In this document: positions 35,531 through 44,339 of the stretch, piece by piece
Position numbering within the stretch: the first letter of the stretch is position 1
Layout of the letters: each line of letters starts with the position of its first letter
Source: Bacteroidia bacterium
GTDB lineage: Bacteria; Bacteroidota; Bacteroidia; Palsa-965
Assembly (NCBI GenBank): GCA_025454955.1
Contig: JALONL010000007.1
Span: 67,001 to 131,000 of the forward strand
Direction: 5' to 3'
DNA length: 64,000 bases
The notes under the pieces: generated by a model
Seen by the model: the letters and a program-made list of their open reading frames with translations, nothing else
Database searches by the model: none
Told to the model about the DNA's origin: nothing
Position numbers and translations under genes: made by a program

Positions 35531-35786
35531 GGGCGTGTTTGTTTAGAAATTTGTCAATAGAGTGTCGATCATAAAGAATAATTCTCTTTTCAGGCTGCGA
35601 AAACCTGATGCGGCCTTCATCACGGAATTTCTGCAAGGTGGTTTTCGACTTGATACCGAGTAAACGCATCGCCTCATCGTCCGATACCCATTGGTCGTCC
35701 TCCTTTTGCAGTTCATCCCTGATACGAGCAACCACCTTGTCGATCAAAGCATAAAATGCTGCATCGTGCAGACAAATCACCTCCAT
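35517..35786 (-). CDS. HTH protein, excisionase-like, Bacteroidota type
   Basis: 89 residues from the ATG at 35786 (MEVICLHDAAFYALIDKVV), chosen over a longer frame because this is where the family begins. The HTH_17 domain (WVSDDEAMRLLGIKSKTTLQKF ... IRFSQPEKRIILYDRHSIDKFL) is very common in Bacteroidota mobile elements, where such proteins act as excisionases or regulators. It is probably the partner of the 3556 integrase. Confidence 0.85.
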   Translation of the reverse strand: MEVICLHDAAFYALIDKVVARIRDELQKEDDQWVSDDEAMRLLGIKSKTTLQKFRDEGRIRFSQPEKRIILYDRHSIDKFLNKHARDTF

Positions 35787-35881
35787 AGATTTGAGGATAT
35801 TGTGCGTGAATGAATAATCTATCAATCACGAACGTAAAATAAACAGACAAGAAAACGAAAGGCTGTTGATAAAATCAGCGA

Positions 35882-35959
35882 TTAAAAAATATCGCGCTCG
35901 ACGTATTGCGCATAGTAAACTATATCATTCTTGGCGCGTTCCGTGATAACCAGTTTCAC
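35882..35959 (-). pseudogene. ParE/RelE-like toxin fragment
   Basis: From GTG 35959, overlapping the stop of the gene before it (GTGA), a 25-residue frame reads KLVITERAKNDIVYYAQYVER and then stops. It matches the N-terminus of ParE/RelE toxins, which are usually about 95 residues. The rest is missing. The overlap with the upstream small gene is typical of toxin-antitoxin pairs. Confidence 0.55.
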
Positions 35960-36141
35960 GATTTGCGCCCTTTGCCTGTTTTGGCAGGAAAATGTTTCTT
36001 GAAAAGTTTCTCTGCTACATCTGCGAAGTCATGCACCTTGCCATTCTCCATCTCTTGAATGCTTTGACGCATTTTCAGCATGTGATCGGCCTCTGTGGCA
36101 AGGTTAAGTAATGTTCGATTAATGTTTTCAAGCTGAATCAT
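35956..36141 (-). CDS. Putative antitoxin of a broken toxin-antitoxin pair
   Basis: 61 residues, helical, ending in a basic tail (PAKTGKGRKS). Position directly upstream of, and overlapping, the ParE-like fragment makes an antitoxin the best guess. With the toxin truncated, it may be an orphan. It is the first gene inside the right end of the element. Confidence 0.45.
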   Translation of the reverse strand: MIQLENINRTLLNLATEADHMLKMRQSIQEMENGKVHDFADVAEKLFKKHFPAKTGKGRKS

Positions 36142-36224
36142 GGGTACACCTCTATACCAATAAGCCGATGATTATATGGTAGCGAAAAATGCAAGTGGGT
36201 CAATAAAACAAAAAGAAAAAAGCG

Positions 36225-36251
36225 ATTTGTTGTACCATTGTTGTACCAAAT
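36225..36251. promoter_or_regulatory. Putative integrase arm-binding site, right end
   Basis: Identical 27-mer to 3496-3522, with two TTGTTGTACCA units. It lies about 45 bp inside attR. See the left arm site. Confidence 0.6.
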
Positions 36252-36252
36252 G

Positions 36253-36286
36253 AAAAAAGCCTTTCAAGATTTCTCCTGAAAGGCTT
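36253..36286 (-). terminator. Element-supplied terminator behind tRNA-fMet
   Basis: AAGCCTTTCA and TGAAAGGCTT form a 10-bp stem, followed on the minus strand by TTTTTT. It replaces the chromosomal terminator displaced to 3321. The same hairpin, with changes, is in the scar at 3108-3135. Confidence 0.75.
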
Positions 36287-36296
36287 GATTTTAGTA

Positions 36297-36370
<74 letters not shown>

Positions 36371-36396
36371 CCGTAGCGCTTTCTTAAAAGCGAGTG

Positions 36397-36404
36397 CAAA
36401 TATA
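36397..36404 (-). promoter_or_regulatory. Bacteroidota-type -7 box of the tRNA promoter
   Basis: On the minus strand TATATTTG matches the TAnnTTTG consensus, 27 bp before the tRNA 5' end, with a TTG about 16 bp further upstream. The rest of 36405-36724 shows no gene. Confidence 0.6.
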
Positions 36405-36724
36405 CACCTTTTTTCGATTGCAACGAAAAGGTTATGAACATTTCACCTAAACGCCGTTGAAAAGCGGCACAAAATCCTCGTAAAACATTGATAGACTACA
36501 ACTTATCAAGTGCCTACATTCTGCCAACTGAGCATAAAATTGAAGTTCCCACCGACAAGCAGGGAATGTGCGAAATAATTAAGCAGAAGTAAAGCCTTTG
36601 TAAAAACAACCTCACCGAAACAATGCTTTTGCATTATCGCCCGGCGAAACGTGATTCACGCATAATACTTACATAAACACCGGTAACTGCGAGGAACAGA
36701 ATTTTGTGGTACAAAATTATGTAC

Positions 36725-39700
36725 ATGAAAAAACTACTGACCTCACTGGCCACTCTATGTATTTGTGCAGTAACTACCGCACAAAACGGGCCCGGCCTGA
36801 TTATTTCCGAAGCACTTCCGAACCCTGCCGGAACTGATTCTCCCTTTGAATTTGTGGAACTGTTGGCTACACGCACCATTAACTTCGCGGTAACACCTTA
36901 TACTGTGGTAGTGTGCAACAACGGCGCTGCCAATGCCCAGGGCTGGGTGGCAGGTGGCACATTGAGTTATGCATTTGAAATAAGCACCGGCACTGTAAAC
37001 GCAGGCGATGTGGTGTATGTAGGCGGATCATCAATGGCGGCTACCGGAACCATTTTGCGCTCCATAAATACAGGCTCCACTGCGGGCGATGGCTTTGGCA
37101 CGGCTGCTTCGGGCGGTGTGTTTGGCAATGGCGGTGCAAATGCCGATGGTATTGCTGTTTTTAGTCAACCCGTTGCTTCACTTACTGCGGCCACTGTGCC
37201 GGTTGACGCGCTTTTCTTTGGCACTTCCACTGGCACAGCCGTTGTAAACGCGGGTGCCGATGGTTACCAGCTTCCGGTAAGCGATTTGTATGCGGGAGGC
37301 AAACTGCAGAGCAGCAGTTTTCTTGCTCCTGATCCGGCTTCGGCGCAAACGCTTACTGCAACCGGTGTGTTTAACCCGGTGAGCGGAAGTTTCACCACGA
37401 CCCGTTCGTGGGCAACAGGTGCATTCAGCGATCTTACCACCAGCGTTACACTGGCCACCACACCCGGCGCCGCCACGCTGGCATTTTCGGCCACCAACCA
37501 GACCGTAACCGAAAGTGCGGGCACTGCCACTATAAACGTAACCATTACCAACCCCAACAATGCACAGATTGTATTCTCGGTGGGCGCTGCTGCTTTTTCG
37601 AATGCCACTGCGGGTACCGATTATACTTTGTCGGCTCAACCCATTGTAGTGCCTGCCAATACCAGTATCACGCAAACCGTTACCATTACCATTACCAATG
37701 ATGCGGTGAGCGAAAGCGACGAATACATTGCACTTACCTTTACCCAGCTTTACAACGCCACGGCTTCGGCCACTGCGGCTCATTTCCTTTATATCAGAGA
37801 CAACGATACGCCTGCCCCCACTGCCAGCAACGAACTTTTCCTCGATTTGCTGGGCAGCTTCTCCAACGGCAGCAACGCCACCAACTCGGCCGAAATTGTA
37901 GTACACGATCCGCTCACACAGCGTCTTTATATTGCCAACAGCATTGGCGCCAAACTCGATATCATCAACTTCAGCAACCCGGCTGCTCCGGTGCTCATCA
38001 GTTCTATTCCGGTTACAACCTACGGCAATATAAACAGCGTGGCCGTAAACGACAGCGTGGTGGCATTGGCCATCGAAAACAGCACCAACCCGCAAGACAG
38101 CGGCCGCATTGTATTTCTCGATTACAACGGTGTATTTATATCGCAGGTAAAAACTGCCGCCATGCCCGACATGATTACATTTAACCATGCCGGCACCCGC
38201 GTACTCGCCGCCTGCGAAGGCGAACCCAACAACGCTTACACCATCGATCCCGAAGGTGCCGTGGCCATTGTTGATGTTACCGGAAACCTTGCAGCCATTA
38301 CACAGTCGGCTGTAACGCATATCACTTTCACCTCCTTCAACGGACAGGAAGCCGCACTCCGCGCACAGGGCATTCGTATTTACGGCCCCGGTGCCACCGC
38401 CGCACAGGATTTCGAACCCGAGTACATTACCATTTCGGAAAACGACCAGACTGCCTGGGTAACCCTGCAGGAAAACAACGCAGTGGCGGTACTCAATCTT
38501 CAAACCAACACCGTTACACAACTTTTGCCGCTGGGCTATAAAAACCACAACACCTTAGGCAACGGTATGGACATTTCCGACCAGAGCGCCGGAATTAACC
38601 TTTCGTTGTTCCCCGTAAAAGGCATGTATCAGCCCGATGCCATTTCGCGTTTCAAAATTGGTAACCAGGATTATCTTGTATCTGCCAACGAAGGCGATGC
38701 CCGCGCATACAGCGGACTGAATGAAGAATCGCGCGTTTCTGCTCTTACACTCGATCCCACTGCATTTCCGCAGGGCGCAATCATGAAATCGAATGTATTC
38801 ATGGGTCGTTTAAATGCCACCAACCGTATGGGCGATACCGACAACGACGGCGACATTGACGAAATTCACGTATATGGTTCGCGTTCATTCTCGATCTGGA
38901 ACGCCACCACCGGCGCACAGGTATTCGACAGCGGCGATCAATTGGAGCGCATTACTTCCACACATCCCGTGTTTGGTGCCATGTTTAACGCCAGCAACAG
39001 CACCAGTGCCACCGCCAAAAACCGCAGCGACGACAAAGGCCCCGAACCCGAAGGCACCGCCACAGCCGTAATCAATGGCGAAACTTATGCCTTTATTGCA
39101 CTCGAACGTATTGGCGGTGTAATGATGTACAACGTCACCAATCCCGCTGCTCCGGTTTACGTAGGTTACTACAACAACCGCAGCGTGGCCACCAACGGTC
39201 CCGACCGTGGTTCGGAAGGAATTATTTTCATCTCCGCTGCTCAATCACCAAACGGACAACCGCTGGTGATTCTGGCCAACGAAACATCAAGCACGCTTAC
39301 TATTTTTCAGGTTACCACCTGTGCGCAGCGTGCGGGCGTGGCCATTACACCCGCATCGCCTGCTCCGGTTTGTCAGGGCAATACACAGGTGCTCACCGGC
39401 ACCAACGTGGCCAACACCACCTACCAGTGGCAGCTTAACGGAGGCAACATTGCAGGCGAAACCAACAACAGCTATACCGCAAATGCTTCGGGAAGCTACC
39501 AGTTGTTTATTACCAATACCACTAATGCGTGCAGCGGAAAAACTCCGGCTGTAAATTTTGTGGTGAATCCGCTGCCCGTGGTTACTGCTTCCACCTCTAA
39601 CGCCACCATTTGCGCGGGTGCTTCTACCACACTCAGCAGCACAGGTGCCGACAGCTACAACTGGATGCCGGGTAATCTGAGCGGCCCTTCGCTTTCGGTT

Positions 39701-42262
39701 ACACCTGCCACAACCACCACTTACTCCGTTACCGGAACAAACACAGTAACCGGTTGCACCAACACCGCCACGGTAACTGTAACTGTGAATGGATTGCCCG
39801 TTGTAACGGCCTCTGCGGCCAATGCATCAATATGCGTGGGTGCATCAACCACACTCAACGGCACAGGTGCCGACAGCTACAACTGGATGCCGGGTAACCT
39901 CAGCGGTGCTTCGCTTTCGGTTACGCCTTCAACAACCACTACATACTCGGTTACCGGAACAAATACCGTAACCGGTTGCAGCAACACCGCCACCGTAACT
40001 GTAACTGTAAATGGATTGCCCACTGTAACTGCCACTACGGCCAACCCGTCAATCTGCGCGGGCGCATCAACCACCATCAGCGGCAGCGGTGCCAACACTT
40101 ACACCTGGCAGCCCGGCAACCTTAGTGGGGCTTCGCTTTCGGTTACTCCTTCAACAACTACTACCTACTCAGTTACCGGAACAAACACCGTTACCGGTTG
40201 CAGCAACACCTCCACAGTAACTATAACTGTAAATGGATTGCCCACCGTAACCGCTTCTGCGGCCAACGCATCAATATGCGTGGGTGCATCCACCACACTC
40301 AACGGAAGCGGTGCCAACACATACACCTGGCAACCCGGCAACCTGAGCGGAACCAGCATTTCGGTTACGCCTGCCACAACCACTACATATAGTGTTACAG
40401 GTACAAATACCGTTACCGGTTGCAGCAACACCGCAACCGTTTCTGTAACTGTAAATGGATTGCCCACTGTAACTGCCACTACCGCCAATCCTTCAATCTG
40501 CGCCGGTGCATCTACCACCATCAGCGGAAGCGGTGCCAATACTTATACCTGGCAACCCGGTAACCTGAGTGGTGCTTCGCTTTCGGTTACTCCTGCTACA
40601 ACCACCACTTATTCGGTTACAGGAACCAATACCCTAACCGGTTGCAGCAATACCTCAACAGTAACTATAACTGTAAACGGATTGCCCACCGTAACTGCTT
40701 CTGCCGCCAACGCATCAATCTGCGCGGGTGCTGTAACCACCATCAGCAGCAGCGGAGCCGACAGTTACAACTGGCAGCCGGGTAACCTCAGCGGTGCTTC
40801 GCTTTCGGTTACGCCTTCATCCACCACCACTTACTCCGTTACCGGAACCAACACAGTTACAGGTTGCACCAACACTGCCACGGTAAGCGTAACAGTAAAT
40901 GCACTTCCGTCAATTACAGCCACTGCATCAAACTCAGCAGTATGTAACGGAAACCCTGTAACACTTACCGTTGCGGGCGGCAACACTTACAACTGGATGC
41001 CCGGCAACGTAAGCGGTGCATCAGTTTCGGTGAATCCTTCGGCCACCACCACATACTCAGTGACAGGCACGAACACCGTAACAGGTTGCAGCAACACTGC
41101 CACGCTTACCATTAACGTAAGTGCCACTCCTACGGTGAGCATTACTTCGCCGGGCACCACCATTTGCGCAGGAAGCAATACCACGCTTAACGGTTCGGGA
41201 GCCACCACCTACAACTGGCAGCCGGGCAACCTCAGCGGTGCTTCGGTAACGGTGAATCCTTCCACCACCACTACCTACACCATGACCGGCACCAACGCCG
41301 CGGGTTGCAGCAGCACCAGTACCATTACGGTAACTGCCCTGCCCCGTCCCGCCATTACAGCCAGTGCAAACAACAGCACCATCTGTTCCGGCAATCAGGT
41401 TACAATGACTGCCACGGGCGGCAATACCTACACCTGGCTGCCCGGTTTGCTTACCGGTCCGGTGGTAACTCCGGCTCCTGCATCGTCGGTAACTTACACG
41501 GTAACCGGTGTGGGTTCTAACGGTTGCAACAACACGGCCACTGTGGCCATCACGGTAAATGCTTCGCCGGTTGTAAATGCCACTGCATCGCAAACCGCAC
41601 TCTGCGGAGCCGACAGTGTAACGTTCACCGCATCGGGCGCTGCCACGTATACCTGGATGCCCGGCAACATAAGCAGCAGTTCGTTTACACAAGTGCAAAA
41701 CGCCACCACCACATTTACACTTACCGGTGTTTCCGCCAATGGTTGCAGCGACAGTACAAACATTACCATTGTGGTAAACAACATTCCTTCGGTAAGCGCG
41801 GTTATCAGCACCGATACGCTGTGCATTAACAGTGCCCCGGCCCAGCTTACCGGCACACCGGCAGGCGGCGTATTCAGCGGCAACGGAGTAAACGGCTCGC
41901 TGTTTGATCCCGCACTGGCCCAGTCCGGCACACACCCCGTAGTGTATGCCTACACCGATGCCAACGGCTGCGAAGGAACCGACACACTGACTGTGTTTGT
42001 AGATGTGTGTACCGATAATTACAATGTGGTTATAAACGACGTAAGCCTATATCCCAACCCGTTCAGCGACAGAATTACCATTCAGGCCGGAAAGCAGATT
42101 GAGCGTGTGGAAATTTTCGACCTCAACGGCAAACTGCTCCAGAGCGAACCGGTTTGGAGAAATGCAGTAGAGTTAAATACTGAGATGTTGCCTGCAGGCG
42201 TTTATTTGACCCGTATTTATTTTAACGACAGTGTATCGGTAATTAAATTGAGCCGTATTTAA
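36725..42262 (+). CDS. Giant T9SS surface protein: lamin-tail, Calx-beta, choice-of-anchor I, Ig-like repeats
   Basis: 1845 residues from the ATG at 36725 (signal peptide MKKLLTSLATLCICAVTTAQ). In order: lamin-tail-like domain (about 25-200, GLIISEALPNPAG ... FEFVELLA); Calx-beta-like domain (about 250-360); choice-of-anchor I domain (about 370-860) with its SANEGDARAY motif; about nine or ten Ig-like repeats of about 74 residues (about 945-1690); and a type A sorting domain from about 1772 (VSLYPNPFSDR ... LPAGVYL). A large secreted, probably adhesive protein; the middle domain resembles secreted phosphatase/esterase-associated modules, but activity is not shown. Confidence 0.88.
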   Translation: MKKLLTSLATLCICAVTTAQNGPGLIISEALPNPAGTDSPFEFVELLATRTINFAVTPYTVVVCNNGAANAQGWVAGGTLSYAFEISTGTVNAGDVVYVGGSSMAATGTILRSINTGSTAGDGFGTAASGGVFGNGGANADGIAVFSQPVASLTAATVPVDALFFGTSTGTAVVNAGADGYQLPVSDLYAGGKLQSSSFLAPDPASAQTLTATGVFNPVSGSFTTTRSWATGAFSDLTTSVTLATTPGAATLAFSATNQTVTESAGTATINVTITNPNNAQIVFSVGAAAFSNATAGTDYTLSAQPIVVPANTSITQTVTITITNDAVSESDEYIALTFTQLYNATASATAAHFLYIRDNDTPAPTASNELFLDLLGSFSNGSNATNSAEIVVHDPLTQRLYIANSIGAKLDIINFSNPAAPVLISSIPVTTYGNINSVAVNDSVVALAIENSTNPQDSGRIVFLDYNGVFISQVKTAAMPDMITFNHAGTRVLAACEGEPNNAYTIDPEGAVAIVDVTGNLAAITQSAVTHITFTSFNGQEAALRAQGIRIYGPGATAAQDFEPEYITISENDQTAWVTLQENNAVAVLNLQTNTVTQLLPLGYKNHNTLGNGMDISDQSAGINLSLFPVKGMYQPDAISRFKIGNQDYLVSANEGDARAYSGLNEESRVSALTLDPTAFPQGAIMKSNVFMGRLNATNRMGDTDNDGDIDEIHVYGSRSFSIWNATTGAQVFDSGDQLERITSTHPVFGAMFNASNSTSATAKNRSDDKGPEPEGTATAVINGETYAFIALERIGGVMMYNVTNPAAPVYVGYYNNRSVATNGPDRGSEGIIFISAAQSPNGQPLVILANETSSTLTIFQVTTCAQRAGVAITPASPAPVCQGNTQVLTGTNVANTTYQWQLNGGNIAGETNNSYTANASGSYQLFITNTTNACSGKTPAVNFVVNPLPVVTASTSNATICAGASTTLSSTGADSYNWMPGNLSGPSLSVTPATTTTYSVTGTNTVTGCTNTATVTVTVNGLPVVTASAANASICVGASTTLNGTGADSYNWMPGNLSGASLSVTPSTTTTYSVTGTNTVTGCSNTATVTVTVNGLPTVTATTANPSICAGASTTISGSGANTYTWQPGNLSGASLSVTPSTTTTYSVTGTNTVTGCSNTSTVTITVNGLPTVTASAANASICVGASTTLNGSGANTYTWQPGNLSGTSISVTPATTTTYSVTGTNTVTGCSNTATVSVTVNGLPTVTATTANPSICAGASTTISGSGANTYTWQPGNLSGASLSVTPATTTTYSVTGTNTLTGCSNTSTVTITVNGLPTVTASAANASICAGAVTTISSSGADSYNWQPGNLSGASLSVTPSSTTTYSVTGTNTVTGCTNTATVSVTVNALPSITATASNSAVCNGNPVTLTVAGGNTYNWMPGNVSGASVSVNPSATTTYSVTGTNTVTGCSNTATLTINVSATPTVSITSPGTTICAGSNTTLNGSGATTYNWQPGNLSGASVTVNPSTTTTYTMTGTNAAGCSSTSTITVTALPRPAITASANNSTICSGNQVTMTATGGNTYTWLPGLLTGPVVTPAPASSVTYTVTGVGSNGCNNTATVAITVNASPVVNATASQTALCGADSVTFTASGAATYTWMPGNISSSSFTQVQNATTTFTLTGVSANGCSDSTNITIVVNNIPSVSAVISTDTLCINSAPAQLTGTPAGGVFSGNGVNGSLFDPALAQSGTHPVVYAYTDANGCEGTDTLTVFVDVCTDNYNVVINDVSLYPNPFSDRITIQAGKQIERVEIFDLNGKLLQSEPVWRNAVELNTEMLPAGVYLTRIYFNDSVSVIKLSRI
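39565..41785 (+). repeat. In-gene tandem repeats, about 222 bp each
   Basis: Units begin with VTAS/VTAT ... ICAGAST and end with TVTVNGLP. The first six or so units are highly alike at DNA level (long shared runs such as TATCGGTTAC-type strings with synonymous changes); later units are more divergent and vary in length. Confidence 0.85.
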
Positions 42263-42284
42263 TTCGTTGAATATTGCCTGGTTT

Positions 42285-42320
42285 CCGCCCGGTGACTTCG
42301 TTCACCGGGCGGATTTTTTT
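42285..42320 (+). terminator. Rho-independent terminator
   Basis: CCGCCCGGTGA and TCACCGGGCGG with a CTTCGT loop, followed by seven Ts, 22 bp after the stop of the giant protein. A near copy follows the next gene. Confidence 0.9.
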
Positions 42321-42477
42321 GAGTCAATAAGGAAAGAGTGAATGACTTCTGAAGGATTTAAGACTACACACAATTTTGAATTCCCGGAAGTTTAAAGCAG
42401 TTGCCGGCCATATTGGTAAAACAGCACTGGATTTTATATTAAATTGCTGATACAAATTCTCAAACCCGGTATTTGCC

Positions 42478-44034
42478 ATGAAAAGCACCTCATTATTTTG
42501 TGTGATAACTGCATTGGCTCTGCTCTTAAATCTGCCAGTCAGTGGTCAAAGTTCATACGTAAGAACCTATGAACAAACCGGAGGTTCCACAATGGCAATT
42601 CTGGCTTCTGCCTTGACCCAATGCAGTAATGGTAACCTGTTGATATCATGGTATGACTTGAATGGCTATTCTGTACTTTCCCGCATTGATGCTGCCGGAA
42701 ACGTTGTATGGAGTAATACACTGCATGATTCAATTAACATTTCTGATCACAGAGTATATTCAATTGGCGAGAATAGTGACGGATCAATCTGGATTATGGG
42801 TACTCACGTTGATACAAATTATCAGCGGCAATATTTTCTTTCAGAACTCAGTGCTTCAGGTTCAGTAAACTGGGCCCGGTTTTACCAGATTACTGATCCT
42901 TCAATGTATTATGGCCCATCCTGTTATAAAATGTATGATGGCGGCTATATGATTAACTTATGTGTTCCTTCTCATCTACAGATATTACGAACAGATTCTG
43001 CGGGAAATTTACTCTGGACAGGTACTTTTCAAACCGATGTTACTGTTATCAAGCACCCGGGAATTTCAGGAACTCCTACTTATGACGGTGGCTTTGTCAT
43101 TGCCGGCATTGAAACCAGCAATATTGTTCTGGTAAAAGTAAATACGGCCGGAACTGTTCAATGGGGAACACGTTTCAATCCAACTCTTTCTTCAACTGCA
43201 CGAACAGTCTGCGAACTGGCTGACGGCCATGTTATTGTTGGCGGTGCAACTACGGGAGGTGCTTTTCTCGCAAAAGTAAATCACCTGAATGGAGATGTAC
43301 TCTGGTTCAAAATATACAACGACTCCATCATTTCATTCTCATCCTTCATGCATGTACATCCTGCTACCGACGGTTCCTTTTTTGCAATAGTCCCTTCAAT
43401 GTACACAAGCACTGGCAATAATTGTGTATTACGCATTGACGCAAATGGGAATGTGATAAATTCAGTTAAGTACACCACTTCACTTTCTACAAACTATACG
43501 CAGGAGGCCACAATGCTCGGCAATAATAATGAGCTTTATCTTTTAAATTCCGACCCGAACTTTATATCACCGTGTGAACTCACCAAAGTTGGCAACACAT
43601 TCGAATCGGGATGTAATCTCACTCCGCTGAACATTATTGTTACCAATATCACACCGCCGCTTCTTTCCACAATTCTTACTGCGGTTTGGCCCGGTACAGA
43701 TGGAATTGAAGTGACTGGGCCGATAATTAATGCCTATTCAATTACAAATGATGTTTTAGTTGAATGTTTGCCTACCGGATCAATCGAATCCGAAAAAGAG
43801 GAAATCAGTATTTATCCCAATCCAATATCACCTGACGGAGAATTTCGGTTGAACACCAATAATCAGGGTACATGGATGATTTTTGATACTTACGGACGCT
43901 GTGTGGCAGAAGGCATGGCTGTTGGAGGCGGGAATACTATTTCCCTTGCTCCTTTCAGCAAGGGAGTCTATATTCTGGCTATGAAAAACAACACCGGCGA
44001 AACAATAATGCGTCAAAAGCTGATCTGGCAATAG
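42478..44034 (+). CDS. T9SS beta-propeller-like secreted protein, copy 1
   Basis: 518 residues with a signal peptide (cleavage near VSGQ). The body has recurring blade-like motifs (SRIDAAGNVVW, LSELSASGSVNW, RTDSAGNLLW, VKVNTAGTVQW), each a strand followed by a G-x-hydrophobic-W turn, as in secreted propeller proteins of Bacteroidota. The end is a type A sorting domain (ISIYPNPISPDGEFRL ... FSKGVYILAM). Paralogous to the 44340 gene in order, length and many positions. Function is unknown. Confidence 0.85.
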   Translation: MKSTSLFCVITALALLLNLPVSGQSSYVRTYEQTGGSTMAILASALTQCSNGNLLISWYDLNGYSVLSRIDAAGNVVWSNTLHDSINISDHRVYSIGENSDGSIWIMGTHVDTNYQRQYFLSELSASGSVNWARFYQITDPSMYYGPSCYKMYDGGYMINLCVPSHLQILRTDSAGNLLWTGTFQTDVTVIKHPGISGTPTYDGGFVIAGIETSNIVLVKVNTAGTVQWGTRFNPTLSSTARTVCELADGHVIVGGATTGGAFLAKVNHLNGDVLWFKIYNDSIISFSSFMHVHPATDGSFFAIVPSMYTSTGNNCVLRIDANGNVINSVKYTTSLSTNYTQEATMLGNNNELYLLNSDPNFISPCELTKVGNTFESGCNLTPLNIIVTNITPPLLSTILTAVWPGTDGIEVTGPIINAYSITNDVLVECLPTGSIESEKEEISIYPNPISPDGEFRLNTNNQGTWMIFDTYGRCVAEGMAVGGGNTISLAPFSKGVYILAMKNNTGETIMRQKLIWQ

Positions 44035-44131
44035 AGTTATTCTTTAAAATCTGCAGAGATTTTAAAATTCAAATCTCGCTATCACATTTCGGAATTGTTC
44101 CAAATTAAATTCTTTGAATATTGTCTGGTTT

Positions 44132-44166
44132 CCGCCCGGTGACTTCGTTCACCGGGCTGATTTTTT
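44132..44166 (+). terminator. Rho-independent terminator, near copy of the 42285 one
   Basis: GCCCGGTGA and TCACCGGGC around CTTCGT, then six Ts. The flanks (TTTGAATATTG.CTGGTTTCCGC) also match those of the terminator at 42285. Confidence 0.9.
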
Positions 44167-44339
44167 GCAGAATTAGCAAGGGTTATAACGAGGGAATTTA
44201 GCACTAATTAAGACCCGACACAGTTTTGAAATACCGGAACCTAAAGCAGTTATTAACCTCATTAGCAGGAGAAAGTATTGACTGACAGCTTTTTTTGTTA
44301 TAATGTTGTATTGACTCCCATAATCAAAACTCAATCGCC

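Larger units (their letters stand above)
3400..36296. mobile_element. Integrated mobilizable element, about 33 kb, in tRNA-fMet
   Basis: It is bounded by the 48-bp attL/attR repeats and carries an integrase beside attL, identical arm-like repeats inside both ends, a MobF relaxase-helicase, a coupling ATPase, an ArdC-like antirestriction protein, a primase and a second P4-type integrase. No VirB/Tra channel genes (VirB4-type ATPase, pilin, mating-pair proteins) are visible, so it fits an integrative mobilizable element that borrows a secretion channel. Several genes are damaged (relaxase amber codon, frameshifted HTH gene, truncated toxin). Cargo includes T9SS surface proteins, lipoproteins and a putative STAND defence protein. 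Confidence 0.88.

Noticed and set aside
36372..36724. Additional gene between tRNA-fMet and the giant protein
   Set aside because: A minus-strand frame at 36634-36879 overlaps the signal peptide region of the giant protein and has no start context or domain.
37178..38548. 456-codon open frame on the minus strand
   Set aside because: It is antisense to the giant T9SS gene, has Gly/Val/Arg-rich low-complexity translation and no domains; it arises from the biased codons of the plus-strand gene.
39565..41785. Tandem repeats considered as non-coding satellite
   Set aside because: The frame is open throughout, unit length is a multiple of three, and substitutions are largely synonymous.
41057..41935. 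292-codon open frame on the minus strand
   Set aside because: Antisense to the Ig-like repeats; its own repeats mirror the sense repeats, so it is a shadow frame.
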